Below, in pieces: positions 33,339 to 42,841 of a stretch of 64,000 nt of DNA. A model generated the notes under the pieces. The model was not told where the DNA came from. It did not search any database and worked only from the letters and a program-made list of their open reading frames with translations. The stretch spans positions 682,001 to 746,000 of the forward strand of contig CAWVDN010000001.1 of NCBI GenBank assembly GCA_963928055.1. Reading direction: 5' to 3'. The number at the start of each line of letters is the position of its first letter. Position 1 is the first letter of the stretch. The DNA is from Scatomonas sp963928055 (GTDB lineage: Bacteria > Bacillota > Clostridia > Lachnospirales > Lachnospiraceae). Made by a program: the position numbers and the translations under genes.

Positions 33339-34757
33339 TTATATACTTCTTCCCTTACTCAACTTACTATGTATTTTCCCTATCAGTAAAATTAAGAGCT
33401 TCTTGTTGGCTATAAAGAAAACGATTACTCCCAAAATTCCCAACAGTATATCCACATACATATTTGTAAAACATTCAACTACACTCAATACAAATGTTGG
33501 CAAAAAGAACAGCATAAAATGTTTTTTATTAATTATAACATTAAGTTCATTTCTGTTTTGCTTCTCTCTTATCAACCACATAACGAGAAAGCCCAAAAAT
33601 GTAGAAAAGGATGCCGCATGCAGTCCTATAAATTTGATCAATCCAATATTTACTATTGCATTTACAATTGCGCCATATATACTTGTAAGACTCGCTTGTT
33701 GTGTATTTTTATCCCTTAAATATCCAACTCCATAAAAAGAGGCAAAACTTTGAAACACCGTGCCTAGATACAAAAAAGGAACATAGCTAGCAGCACTGTG
33801 GTAGTTTGAATTCATAAACAATACAATAAACACCTTTGTAACTGGATTAAGCACCCATAACAATCCAAAGGATAAAACATATAATTCCTTAAAAACTTTA
33901 GTATAAAATGTACCTGGATTTTTTTCTGTATCTGATACAGCAACATCTTGCCAGGAGGTTGTAAATAACCCTAATATAACCTGAAGCATTGTTGGAAATT
34001 TATACGATATTGAATAAATCCCGTTGGCAGAAGCATTTAGGAAAAATTTAATTATATAGCGATCTGACGAATTTATAATCCACCAATTCAATTGATTTGG
34101 CACTAATGGTATTGAAAATTTAAGAAGCCTTTTGATAATTATGACATCTGGTTTACACCAAAATTTAATTCTAAGTCTTTTATCCGCAAAAAAAATAACA
34201 ACTAGAGTAATGATATTAGATATTATCGCGCTTTGGAAAAGGCTCACCACTCCTTGGTGCCAATAACATATCTTTAAGATATTTAAAGCCAAAAATATTA
34301 TCGTATATAATATTCCAGAAACTGCAAATAATTTCTGATTCTTTAAACCTCGAAGCAATTTCTGGATTGTCGCTAAAGCTCTTGATGTTATAAGCACCCC
34401 TACAAAATAACTGCAATAGAGAATTGGATAGATTTTATCAACAATAAAAATCACACCTGATGCAATCAAACAATTTAATATAAGCACCTGGAGTGTCGAT
34501 CTCACATAAACGTCATTTCCGCTATCCGTTCTTATCATCCAACGAAAAGCTGCATCTGATATTTGCATTGTAATAATTGGTGTAAGAAGATTTACTGTTG
34601 TTAATACCAGATCGTAATTTCCCATATCCTCAGTTGAAATATAATATGTATATAATGGGACGATAAGAAAGACTAGTATTTTAGAGCCAAAATTTCCAAT
34701 TGCATATATCAATATCCCCTCTATTAAACTTCTACCTTTACTTTTGTTTTCTTCCAT
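33339..34757 (-). CDS. wzx: Polysaccharide flippase (Wzx/MATE-like)
   Basis: 472-aa integral membrane protein with about 12-14 hydrophobic helices. It moves undecaprenyl-linked repeat units across the membrane. The start MEENKSKGRSLIEGILIYAI, then GNFGSKILVFLIVPLYTYYI, is the canonical Wzx first helix pair. Other features are SIPLVPNQLNWWIINSSDRY and the family-typical YIIKFFLNASANGIYSISYK. AT-rich codons contrast with the cpsBCD end of the operon. Last intact gene of the locus, 10 bp after the pyruvyltransferase. Confidence 0.9.
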   Translation of the reverse strand: MEENKSKGRSLIEGILIYAIGNFGSKILVFLIVPLYTYYISTEDMGNYDLVLTTVNLLTPIITMQISDAAFRWMIRTDSGNDVYVRSTLQVLILNCLIASGVIFIVDKIYPILYCSYFVGVLITSRALATIQKLLRGLKNQKLFAVSGILYTIIFLALNILKICYWHQGVVSLFQSAIISNIITLVVIFFADKRLRIKFWCKPDVIIIKRLLKFSIPLVPNQLNWWIINSSDRYIIKFFLNASANGIYSISYKFPTMLQVILGLFTTSWQDVAVSDTEKNPGTFYTKVFKELYVLSFGLLWVLNPVTKVFIVLFMNSNYHSAASYVPFLYLGTVFQSFASFYGVGYLRDKNTQQASLTSIYGAIVNAIVNIGLIKFIGLHAASFSTFLGFLVMWLIREKQNRNELNVIINKKHFMLFFLPTFVLSVVECFTNMYVDILLGILGVIVFFIANKKLLILLIGKIHSKLSKGRSI

Positions 34758-34767
34758 AAGTTAAACC

Positions 34768-35904
34768 TTATTCTTTTAATAATCCTTCTAAATAATCATA
34801 CGATAGTTGCAATTTATATTTAGTTTTGTACTCATTTATATTAATCAGACGTTCAATTTTTAGTTTAATTTTTTCAATCGATAATTCCTTATTTATCGGA
34901 ATCGCCCATTCATCTTTTTCAATAACCCTGAAAAATTCTTTTACTTTTAAATCCCATATAAACCCAATAGATGGAATATTATAGGATGCCGCTAAAATCA
35001 ATGAGTGTAATCTAAAAGATATAATTTGTTCACACGAAGCCACTATGTCAACTAATTCAATTGGCCTTATCGGACGTTCTTTTAGCAAATTTTTCTTCCC
35101 TATTTTCTTCAATAAAAATTTGGCATATTCCTGATCCTCGATGGCACCATTGGTAAAAACCTTAACCTTTTTATGTTTACTTTCTAGCAATTCAACAATC
35201 TGTTTTATCAGTATAATGTACTCTTCCTCAGTAATAGGAATAGCATTTCGGGAAAGCATTTTATACGAGATAATTCCAATCCCAATTTCATCCTTTATCT
35301 TTTCTTTTACGCCATATATTTGAATGCTGTTGACTGCAGGATCAACGGTTTGAATCACTTTATTATTTTTGAAAAGCGTGTTAAATTTATCTAGACCATC
35401 ACGCAAAGTAATTGCTCTAATACTATCTGATTTAAACACTCTCTTCAACGTTCTAATAGACTGCGAAGAAAGCTTACCCATACCACAACAATTAAATACA
35501 ACTTTCTTTTTATACTTTTCTGCATATGAAACAACTTTGGCTATCCAAGGAACAAAGTAGTCCATAAAAAGTTGGCCACCAGCAAAAACTACTGTATCAA
35601 ATTCAGCCCAATTTAATTCCCTAAGATTCTTTCTCAAGCAAAAAGAACCTTTCATCCTAACATATGCTGAGAAAAAATTTGTATTTTTCAAATATTTTTT
35701 TACACCATTTATCCATTTTTTTCCTACGGATACCTCTATACTATTTTTTACATAGCCAGATCTACCCGAAATGGACAATCCAATCGGTTCTATTCCTCTA
35801 GCCTTCTTACATACATCTAAGACGACATCAAAAAGAATATCATCACCCAAATTATTACTATATCGAGCTGCAACAATTAAAACATTTTTAACTGGTTTTT
35901 TCAT
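34768..35904 (-). CDS. Polysaccharide pyruvyl transferase family protein
   Basis: 378-aa enzyme of the CsaB/WcaK family, expected to put a ketal-linked pyruvate on a sugar of the polymer. The N-terminal NVLIVAARYSNNLGDDILFD has the NxGDD motif. TVVFAGGQLFMDY, VDPAVNSIQ, VKVFTNGAIEDQEYAKFLL and ISFRLHSLILAASYNIPSIG (the RxHSLI motif) are family marks. AT-rich. It lies 6 bp after the EpsG-like gene. The acceptor sugar is not predictable. Confidence 0.88.
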   Translation of the reverse strand: MKKPVKNVLIVAARYSNNLGDDILFDVVLDVCKKARGIEPIGLSISGRSGYVKNSIEVSVGKKWINGVKKYLKNTNFFSAYVRMKGSFCLRKNLRELNWAEFDTVVFAGGQLFMDYFVPWIAKVVSYAEKYKKKVVFNCCGMGKLSSQSIRTLKRVFKSDSIRAITLRDGLDKFNTLFKNNKVIQTVDPAVNSIQIYGVKEKIKDEIGIGIISYKMLSRNAIPITEEEYIILIKQIVELLESKHKKVKVFTNGAIEDQEYAKFLLKKIGKKNLLKERPIRPIELVDIVASCEQIISFRLHSLILAASYNIPSIGFIWDLKVKEFFRVIEKDEWAIPINKELSIEKIKLKIERLININEYKTKYKLQLSYDYLEGLLKE

Positions 35905-35910
35905 TTAATA

Positions 35911-37110
35911 TTACTCCCAAAAAAATTTATACGGAACGGTTCCCCACATTGCTCCTGCCCTGGTAAATCCCAAATAAAGGAAAAAAAAGATAATAATAGC
36001 AAGCATACTATTCTGCATGAGTCTACGATTACTTTCTTTCTGAATTTTATTAACAGCATGTGGAAAAGCTATCATTAAAAACGGAATAAAATAGAGTGCA
36101 AAACGTGCTGTAACATTAATTATAAATGCACAAAATCTAAATAATACCGCAAGATATACAGCATATACGAGCATACTTTCACTCCAATATACTGGAGTAT
36201 AGCGATTAATCCTGTTTAACTTTATAACGGGGCCTTTTAATGAAAAAGTTATTCTTCCATGTTTCCCATAATAGTACGGTCTACTCCATACTTTCCTGCA
36301 GTTATACACTGAACAGCAGTACACAAAAATCAGTGCAGCAATAACAAACATACCTAATGTATGAAAAGTTATATAACCACCCGAATCACCCGTCCCTGAT
36401 GCACTATATAAGCCATATAAATTAGAAAACCATGAAATGTCCAAAATCTTTTCAAATAAGACTCTATAGACTACACCAACTCCAACTGTGGCTACTGTCA
36501 AAAAATAAAATGTGTTTTTTTTAAATCTAATCTTATCACATAAAATAAGAAGCACGGCAATAATTGCAGATGTATGAAACATGGTTGCAAATACGACCCA
36601 AATAATAAATCTTATATAATGCTTACGTTTTAATGATTCAAATCCTAAAAGAATTATTCCAACAGCCATCGCCTGTCTAATCACATTTAGGCTCATCATA
36701 AATATATGATAGCCCAAAAAGAATACTGTAGAAAAAACCACATCGTCTGAATTCTTGTATATAAATAAAGCGTATGGTACAATTGTGAATAAACTTGTAA
36801 AAATAATAAAGCACTGTGTACTTGTTGAAATCTGACCTATTATTTTGCAAAATGCGCAAAATCCCCATTCCCAATCCCCACTCATTGTAATATTCTGGAG
36901 TTGATGCCATTCTGCATTCTTAAACATTGGAAAGTATTTATTATAGTAATGGCTTAAATCAATTCCAATTTGATCGCTTCTCAACATTGATATTAATACA
37001 ATGGCGCTAAAAACTATATATAAATAATATTTTCTATTTTTTTCATTCGCATTTGCGTTAAATATATATCCAGATAATGCTAGAATCATTAGAACAATAT
37101 AAATTGTCAT
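35911..37110 (-). CDS. EpsG-like polysaccharide polymerase
   Basis: 399-aa polytopic membrane protein of the EpsG family, the likely Wzy-type repeat-unit polymerase. It starts MTIYIVLMILALSGYIFNAN, followed by IVLISMLRSDQIGIDLSHYY (the R-x-x-x-x-G-x-D-x-x-Y motif of EpsG). It has about 10 hydrophobic helices, with a larger loop before SESMLVYAVYLAVLFRFCAF. AT-rich. Position between a glycosyltransferase and the pyruvyltransferase agrees with a Wzx/Wzy locus, and no other polymerase candidate is present. Confidence 0.85.
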   Translation of the reverse strand: MTIYIVLMILALSGYIFNANANEKNRKYYLYIVFSAIVLISMLRSDQIGIDLSHYYNKYFPMFKNAEWHQLQNITMSGDWEWGFCAFCKIIGQISTSTQCFIIFTSLFTIVPYALFIYKNSDDVVFSTVFFLGYHIFMMSLNVIRQAMAVGIILLGFESLKRKHYIRFIIWVVFATMFHTSAIIAVLLILCDKIRFKKNTFYFLTVATVGVGVVYRVLFEKILDISWFSNLYGLYSASGTGDSGGYITFHTLGMFVIAALIFVYCCSVYNCRKVWSRPYYYGKHGRITFSLKGPVIKLNRINRYTPVYWSESMLVYAVYLAVLFRFCAFIINVTARFALYFIPFLMIAFPHAVNKIQKESNRRLMQNSMLAIIIFFFLYLGFTRAGAMWGTVPYKFFWE

Positions 37111-37133
37111 GGCTGATCTCCTACTGGTTCTGC

Positions 37134-38216
37134 TTAATGCGCATACAAATTCACAAGTGAATCCAATAATTCTTCAACTTCAAATCCTGTATGTATTAAA
37201 GATTTCCTATCTTGTTTAGCAAAATCATTCTGCTTAATAATTTTATCACACCACTCGGCTGACGTCTTATTTAATGAAATTCTATGCATATTACTACTTA
37301 CTTGTACATCACAAGAAATTTTATCTGAACCGAAGCACGGTAATCCGGATATCTGTGCTTCAATAAAAACAATACCAAATCCTTCAAATTTTGAAGGCAA
37401 CAAAAAAATATCCATAGCCGAATATAATTTATTTACGTCTTTGCGCAACCCAAGCAGTTTTATACTTTCCGTTAATTCTCTTTTTTTTATATATTTTTCA
37501 ACAGCTTGTTTTAAATCACCTTCACCAACCCATATTAAATATGCATTACTTATATGTTTTTTTATTTCAGCAAAAACATCTATTACAAAAAAAGGATTCT
37601 TCTGTTCTGTTAACCGTCCAACTACACCTATAACAAAACAATTATCTATCTCTAGTTCCTTTCTTAGCTCTTCTCTAGCATCTTTATCAAACATATATAA
37701 CTGCGTATTTACTGGATTTTTCACTACCGTATACTGCCTACTTCCAAAAAGAGAGTCTCCTGCCAAGCAAGAACAAGCTGCATATTGATTTGCCAGCCAA
37801 ACGCTTGGTATTTCATATAGGAGTGACCTAATCCTCGCTTTTAATGACGATGTTTCTTTTGGATTATGCGCATGATATATTCTTCTATTCACACCATTCA
37901 TTTTTGCAGCCCAAAGACCTTCCAGCGCATTTAATCCGCTCAAATTCACATGAAGTATATCGTATTTTTCATTAACGACATTTTTTATATACAGCCAATT
38001 GCTTTTGTTCGGTTTACTTGTATCAAAAGGAAGTATATAGATGTTACTTCCATTTTTCTGCACAATATCAACATACGGCGATGCTATATTTCTGTTCAAT
38101 AAAAAATCTATTTGATATCCTTGTTTGACTGTATATTCATAATAGTTCATAATGCAAGCTGCAATTCCATTGCCAACTCGCAAATCTCGCATTTGAATTA
38201 ATACTCGTACTGGCAT
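37134..38216 (-). CDS. Glycosyltransferase family 4
   Basis: 360-aa GT-B enzyme of the EpsF-like branch. The N-terminal part reads MPVRVLIQMRDLRVGNGIAA and has the HAHNPKETSSL acceptor-side region. The C-terminal GT4 domain has VIGVVGRLTEQKNPFFVIDV, LIWVGEGDLKQAVE, LGLRKDVNKLYSAMDIFLLP and the E-x7-E motif in SKFEGFGIVFIEAQ. AT-rich. The gene is 24 bp before the polymerase. Sugar donor unknown. Confidence 0.9.
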   Translation of the reverse strand: MPVRVLIQMRDLRVGNGIAACIMNYYEYTVKQGYQIDFLLNRNIASPYVDIVQKNGSNIYILPFDTSKPNKSNWLYIKNVVNEKYDILHVNLSGLNALEGLWAAKMNGVNRRIYHAHNPKETSSLKARIRSLLYEIPSVWLANQYAACSCLAGDSLFGSRQYTVVKNPVNTQLYMFDKDAREELRKELEIDNCFVIGVVGRLTEQKNPFFVIDVFAEIKKHISNAYLIWVGEGDLKQAVEKYIKKRELTESIKLLGLRKDVNKLYSAMDIFLLPSKFEGFGIVFIEAQISGLPCFGSDKISCDVQVSSNMHRISLNKTSAEWCDKIIKQNDFAKQDRKSLIHTGFEVEELLDSLVNLYAH

Positions 38217-38234
38217 AATATATACACTCTTTTT

Positions 38235-39303
38235 CTATTTAAGCTTTGCACCTTTCATTTTCTTAATCCATATTCTTCCATTGACAAGAAATCTAAGCAT
38301 CTTATATTTTCTTTTCTTTAGGAAATACACAAATACTTTCTGTGATTTTGTCAAATAAGAAGCGCTAACTTTTTTTTAGCGCATCACAATATGGATATTT
38401 TTCTAAAGTACTACTCAATTCCGCATATACTATATTTTTATCTTTTTTATTCTCTGGATGAAAATAGTACAATCTCATACAAGAATATAACCTAGTGACC
38501 ACCCTCGCATAATATGCATTCCAATACTCTTCCGTAAGTGAAAAACTTCTCATAATTCTCTCATAATTTTCAAAAGCTACTTACAGTCGAGCGCTGCGTT
38601 TCTCATTAAATCTATTTGTCACGGATCCTTGCAAATATCTATAATGATACAATGCTTTATGAATATAATAATATTGATTTGTTAATTGAAAACATTCTGC
38701 GTTAAAGATTACATCCTGCCCTTTTCTAGCTTTCGGATCAAACCACAGTTTATTCTCTTTTAATAACGCCGTACGGTACATTTTATTCCAGATAACATTT
38801 GTTTCATATTCATAAGGCTTTCCATTAACTACCAAAAAATTAAATGGGGCGATTCTCAAATTATGCACCCATTTTTCATCAAGAGCTCCCGGATTATTTT
38901 TCAGATACTTTATATTAGTTTTTCCATCAAATTCCTGAAAATAATCAAACAAGAAGACATCAATATCTTTATTCTGCTTTTGAGCATTATACAATATTGA
39001 TACATACGTAGGTTCAACCCAATCATCTGGATCAATAAATGTTACCCATTCAGTTGTTGCCGCTTCAATACCATTATTTCTTGCGACTGAAACTCCTGCA
39101 TTATTTTGATGAATCACTACTATTCTATTGTCTTTTTTAGCGTATTCATCACAAATTTTTCCGCTGCAAGCTGGCGATCCGTCATCAATAGCAATAATCC
39201 GAAAATTATCATTATCCTGTGCCAATAAACTTTCAAAGCACTCCCGCAAATATATCTCTTCTATGTTATAAATAGGTATTATAATACTCAAAAATGGATT
39301 CAT
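38235..39303 (-). pseudogene. Glycosyltransferase family 2, disrupted by a nonsense codon and a frameshift
   Basis: The first 240 codons encode a GT2 enzyme: MNPFLSIIIPIYNIEEIYLR, IIAIDDGSPACSGKICDEYA, GVSVARNNGIEAATTEWVTF and the DPDDW motif. The frame stops at TAA (38583-38581) after NEKRSARL, yet the same frame continues without break as VAFENYERIMRSFSLTEEYW, ending at TAG after DALKKS. That second stop follows an A8 run (38370-38377). Removing one A gives ALKKVSASYLTKSQKVFVYF and about 40 more codons to a stop at 38235. An intact gene would be about 356 aa. The truncated 240-aa product still holds the GT-A core and might be active. Confidence 0.85.
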
Positions 39304-39307
39304 GCAA

Positions 39308-40396
39308 TTACCTTCTATACTTTCCTTCTATAACATTGTTATAGAATGCAATATATTTTTTTCTCATGACATCTGTGTTATATATTTCAAGTACATCTTG
39401 ATACGCTCTTTCTGGAAGTTTTGAGGGGAATTCACACATTGCACTTTTTATACGTTCCGCATATTCCTCAGCAGTATTGCATACGTATCCATTTATCCCA
39501 TCATTTATAACGCTTTTATTTCCTATAGTATTGCTAACAAGTATAAGCTTTTTAATATACATATTTTCAATCAAACTCATTGCGATGGCTTCGCCAAGGC
39601 TACACAAAACAAACGCATTCGCGCCTTTAGCCATAGCCAAGGCCTCCTTACGAGGTTTCCAGCCCGTAATCTCGATATTTGAAGCAGTTAATTCGTTTTC
39701 AAGTTCCCCATTACCAATCCATACAAACCTCGCTTCCGGTACCAATTCAGCAATACGATTAAAAAGATGTGGTTGCTTCTGTATACATGCCCTTCCCAAA
39801 GTAAATACTGTAAATTTTTCATTTTTCGCAGGCACAATTCCATCAAGTGAAGCCGACAAATCCGCAAGATTCACACCTGTTTCAACATAGGCTGTTCGCT
39901 TAGAAAATTTTTTTGCCTCCTCATCTTCACTCTTACAACAGGTAAGGGTAAGTGCTTTATTCCCAAGGATTTTTTCCGCAAATTTATAGACTCTACTCTT
40001 TTTCCCTGGTCCCATAAGAATGTGTGCATATCCATGTGGTGTGTAGATAACTGTATTATTTTTTTCTTTATAAGCCAACCGCCCTAATCCACCAGCGATA
40101 GATGAATGAAGATGAATAATGTCTGGCTTAATTTTCTTTTCTATCTGACGAAGTTCTTTAATTGCCAAAATATCATTTTTCAGATTTAATAAGCTTTTTA
40201 CACCAACTTTTTTCATTTCAATCAAATGCACTCTATCATCTAGAAAGTCTTTGTAGTTTTTAGGTGTCTGCGGCCTAATCGAATATGCAAGATAAACATC
40301 AAATACATCTACCATATCGTTACATAACTGGGAAACATAAGTAAATACCCCGCCTCCAAAAGCCTCACAAACCATTAAAATTTTTTTTCTTGTCAT
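39308..40396 (-). CDS. Glycosyltransferase family 4
   Basis: 362-aa GT-B enzyme. It starts MTRKKILMVCEAFGGGVFTY and has DIIHLHSSIAGGLGRLAYKE, VIYTPHGYAHILMGPGKKSR, FTVFTLGRACIQKQPHLFNR, FVWIGNGELENELTA, and NAFVLCSLGEAIAMSLIENM corresponding to the E-x7-E region (here GEAIAMSLIE). It is related to capsule glycosyltransferases that extend the lipid-linked first sugar. I use the ATG at 40396, 4 bp after the glf stop. Donor unknown. Confidence 0.88.
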   Translation of the reverse strand: MTRKKILMVCEAFGGGVFTYVSQLCNDMVDVFDVYLAYSIRPQTPKNYKDFLDDRVHLIEMKKVGVKSLLNLKNDILAIKELRQIEKKIKPDIIHLHSSIAGGLGRLAYKEKNNTVIYTPHGYAHILMGPGKKSRVYKFAEKILGNKALTLTCCKSEDEEAKKFSKRTAYVETGVNLADLSASLDGIVPAKNEKFTVFTLGRACIQKQPHLFNRIAELVPEARFVWIGNGELENELTASNIEITGWKPRKEALAMAKGANAFVLCSLGEAIAMSLIENMYIKKLILVSNTIGNKSVINDGINGYVCNTAEEYAERIKSAMCEFPSKLPERAYQDVLEIYNTDVMRKKYIAFYNNVIEGKYRR

Positions 40397-40400
40397 ATTC

Positions 40401-41516
40401 TTATTCTCCCAGTACTTTTTCACATTTATCTAGGGCTGAAGCAATAATCTGATCCATATCATAGTACTTATACTCACCTAGGCGCCCACCAAAAATCACT
40501 TTTTCTTCTGCATCTGCCAATCTTTTATATTTAGAATATAGCAAACTATTTTTTTCATCGTTAACTGGATAGTACGGCTCATCCCCCGGTTTCCATTCAG
40601 AAGAATATTCTCGACTGATAACAGTTTTCGGAAGATCATTCCCATTTTCATCTTTTCCAAACTCAAACCACTTATGTTCGATAATCCGGGTCCACGGGGT
40701 TTCGCAGTCAGTATAGTTAACCACTGCATTTCCCTGGAAATTCGACTTGTCTAAAATGTTTGTTTCAAAACGGACAGAACGATATTCCAGAGTACCAAGT
40801 TTATTGCCAAAGTAGGCATCAATAGGACCAGTATATACGACCTTGTCTGCTAAAGCATCCAACCTAGTTTTTTGCACCAGGTAATCCGTATTCAAGCATA
40901 CCTCAATACCAGTCAGAAGCTTGGCAATCATTTTTGTATATCCTCCGGTAGGAATACCCTGATATAGTGCATTAAAGTAGTTGTTATCAAATGTCATTCT
41001 CACCGGTAATCTTTTGATAATAAAAGTGGGTAAATCCCTACATTCGCGGCCCCACTGCTTTTCAGTGTATCCCTTTATAAGCTTTTCATAGATATCTCGA
41101 CCGACAAGAGAAATTGCTTGCTCTTCAAGGTTTTTCGGCTCACTAATGATTTCTTTGCGTTGCTCCTCAATTTTTGCAACAGCCTCCTCTGGTGTCACTA
41201 CCCCCCACATCTTATTAAAAGTGTACATGTTAAAGGGCAAAGAGTATAGTTCTCCCTTATAATTAGCCACTGGACTATTAGTAAAGCGATTAAACTCTGC
41301 AAACTGTGTAATGTAATTCCAAACCCTTTTATTATTGGTATGGAAAATATGAGCACCATACATATGTACATTAATGCCTTCAATGTTCTCGGTGTAGATA
41401 TTACCGGCTATATTAGGTCGCTTGTCAACAACCAAAACCGTTTTACCGTGTATCTTGGCCTCATGAGCAAAAATTGCTCCATAAAGCCCAGCTCCTACTA
41501 CTAAATAATCATACAT
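40401..41516 (-). CDS. glf: UDP-galactopyranose mutase
   Basis: FAD enzyme converting UDP-galactopyranose to UDP-galactofuranose. It is 371 aa, the usual length. The N-terminal dinucleotide fold is YDYLVVGAGLYGAIFAHEA and family motifs are NVHMYGAHIFHTNNKRVW, GELYSLPFNMYTFNKMWG, YTEKQWGRECRDLP and IIEHKWFEFG. Its presence predicts galactofuranose in the polymer. It needs UDP-galactose, which galK-galT (20-23 kb) can make. AT-rich, 32 bp after ugd. Confidence 0.95.
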   Translation of the reverse strand: MYDYLVVGAGLYGAIFAHEAKIHGKTVLVVDKRPNIAGNIYTENIEGINVHMYGAHIFHTNNKRVWNYITQFAEFNRFTNSPVANYKGELYSLPFNMYTFNKMWGVVTPEEAVAKIEEQRKEIISEPKNLEEQAISLVGRDIYEKLIKGYTEKQWGRECRDLPTFIIKRLPVRMTFDNNYFNALYQGIPTGGYTKMIAKLLTGIEVCLNTDYLVQKTRLDALADKVVYTGPIDAYFGNKLGTLEYRSVRFETNILDKSNFQGNAVVNYTDCETPWTRIIEHKWFEFGKDENGNDLPKTVISREYSSEWKPGDEPYYPVNDEKNSLLYSKYKRLADAEEKVIFGGRLGEYKYYDMDQIIASALDKCEKVLGE

Positions 41517-41548
41517 AAAGCCTATTTTTTCCTCACTCTTTACATTTG

Positions 41549-42799
41549 TTAATCTCTCTGAAAGATATCTCTTGTGTATACTTTTTCTTTCACATCGTCC
41601 AGACTTTTGTCATAACGGTTTGCAATGATAGCGTGACTCATTTCTTTAAACCTAGTTAAATCATTCACAACTACACTACTGAAAAAAGTATCCCCATCCT
41701 CCAAAGTCGGCTCATAGATGATCACAGTAGCTCCTTTTGCCTTTATACGTTTCATAACTCCCTGAATACTGCTTTGACGGAAATTGTCGCTGTTGCTTTT
41801 CATTGTCAGTCTGTAAACACCGATCACACAGCTTTTCTCTTCACCTGCGCTGTAATCGCCACGGTTATAATAGTCATAGTATCCTGCCAATTTCAGAACT
41901 CTGTCAGCAATAAAATCTTTCCGGGTTCTGTTGCTCTCTACAATAGCCTCGATAAGATTCTCCGGCACATCCTGGTAATTAGCCAGCAGTTGCTTGGTAT
42001 CTTTAGGCAGACAGTACCCGCCGTAACCAAAGGATGGATTATTATAATGAGTTCCGATTCTCGGATCCAGACAAACCCCCTCTATGATTTGCCTTGTATC
42101 CAATCCTTTACTCTCTGCATAGGTATCCAATTCATTGAAATATGCTACCCGGAGGGCTAAATATGTGTTGGCAAACAGCTTTACGGCTTCCGCTTCTGTA
42201 AAACCCATGAACAAGGTATCAATATTCTCTTTAATGGCTCCTTCTTGCAGCAATCCGGCAAAAGTATGCGCCGCATCTACCATGTGCTCATCATCCATGT
42301 CTGTTCCCACAATGATCCTGCTCGGATACAGATTATCATACAGAGCTTTCGACTCTCTTAAAAACTCGGGACTAAAAAGGATATTTTTACTGCCTGTTTT
42401 CTCCCGGATAGCTTTTGTATACCCCACCGGGATCGTCGACTTAATCACCATGATCGCTTCTGGATTATATTTCATGACCAGATCAATCACATTCTCAACC
42501 GCGCTTGTATCAAAATGCTGGGTAGCGGAATCATAATTTGTAGGCGCCGCGATCACAACAAAATCCGCAGTTCTGTAGGCCTCTTCCGCATCAAGGGTTG
42601 CCCTCAGATCCAGGTCTTTTTCCGCAAAATATTTTTCAATGTATTCATCTTGAATGGGTGATTTGCGCTGATTTACCATTTCAACTTTTTCAGGCACAAT
42701 GTCTACTGCGTAAACGCTATGATGCTGCGCTAACAATGTAGCAACAGACAACCCCACATATCCTGTTCCCGCCACAGCAATGTTATATTTCATTTTCAT
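41549..42799 (-). CDS. ugd: UDP-glucose 6-dehydrogenase (nucleotide-sugar dehydrogenase)
   Basis: NAD-dependent oxidation of UDP-glucose to UDP-glucuronate, giving an acidic building block. It is 416 aa. It has the Rossmann start YNIAVAGTGYVGLSVATLLA, MVIKSTIPVGYTKAIREKTG, SPEFLRESKALYDNLYPSRI and the active-site Cys in FGYGGYCLPKDTKQLLANYQ. ATG 42799 has AAGGAG 6 bases upstream. Intermediate GC; it marks the border between the GC-rich cps regulatory genes and the AT-rich sugar genes. Confidence 0.94.
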   Translation of the reverse strand: MKMKYNIAVAGTGYVGLSVATLLAQHHSVYAVDIVPEKVEMVNQRKSPIQDEYIEKYFAEKDLDLRATLDAEEAYRTADFVVIAAPTNYDSATQHFDTSAVENVIDLVMKYNPEAIMVIKSTIPVGYTKAIREKTGSKNILFSPEFLRESKALYDNLYPSRIIVGTDMDDEHMVDAAHTFAGLLQEGAIKENIDTLFMGFTEAEAVKLFANTYLALRVAYFNELDTYAESKGLDTRQIIEGVCLDPRIGTHYNNPSFGYGGYCLPKDTKQLLANYQDVPENLIEAIVESNRTRKDFIADRVLKLAGYYDYYNRGDYSAGEEKSCVIGVYRLTMKSNSDNFRQSSIQGVMKRIKAKGATVIIYEPTLEDGDTFFSSVVVNDLTRFKEMSHAIIANRYDKSLDDVKEKVYTRDIFQRD

Positions 42800-42841
42800 A
42801 AATACTCCTTGATTGTCTGAAAAATCATTTCCGGCCTTTCC

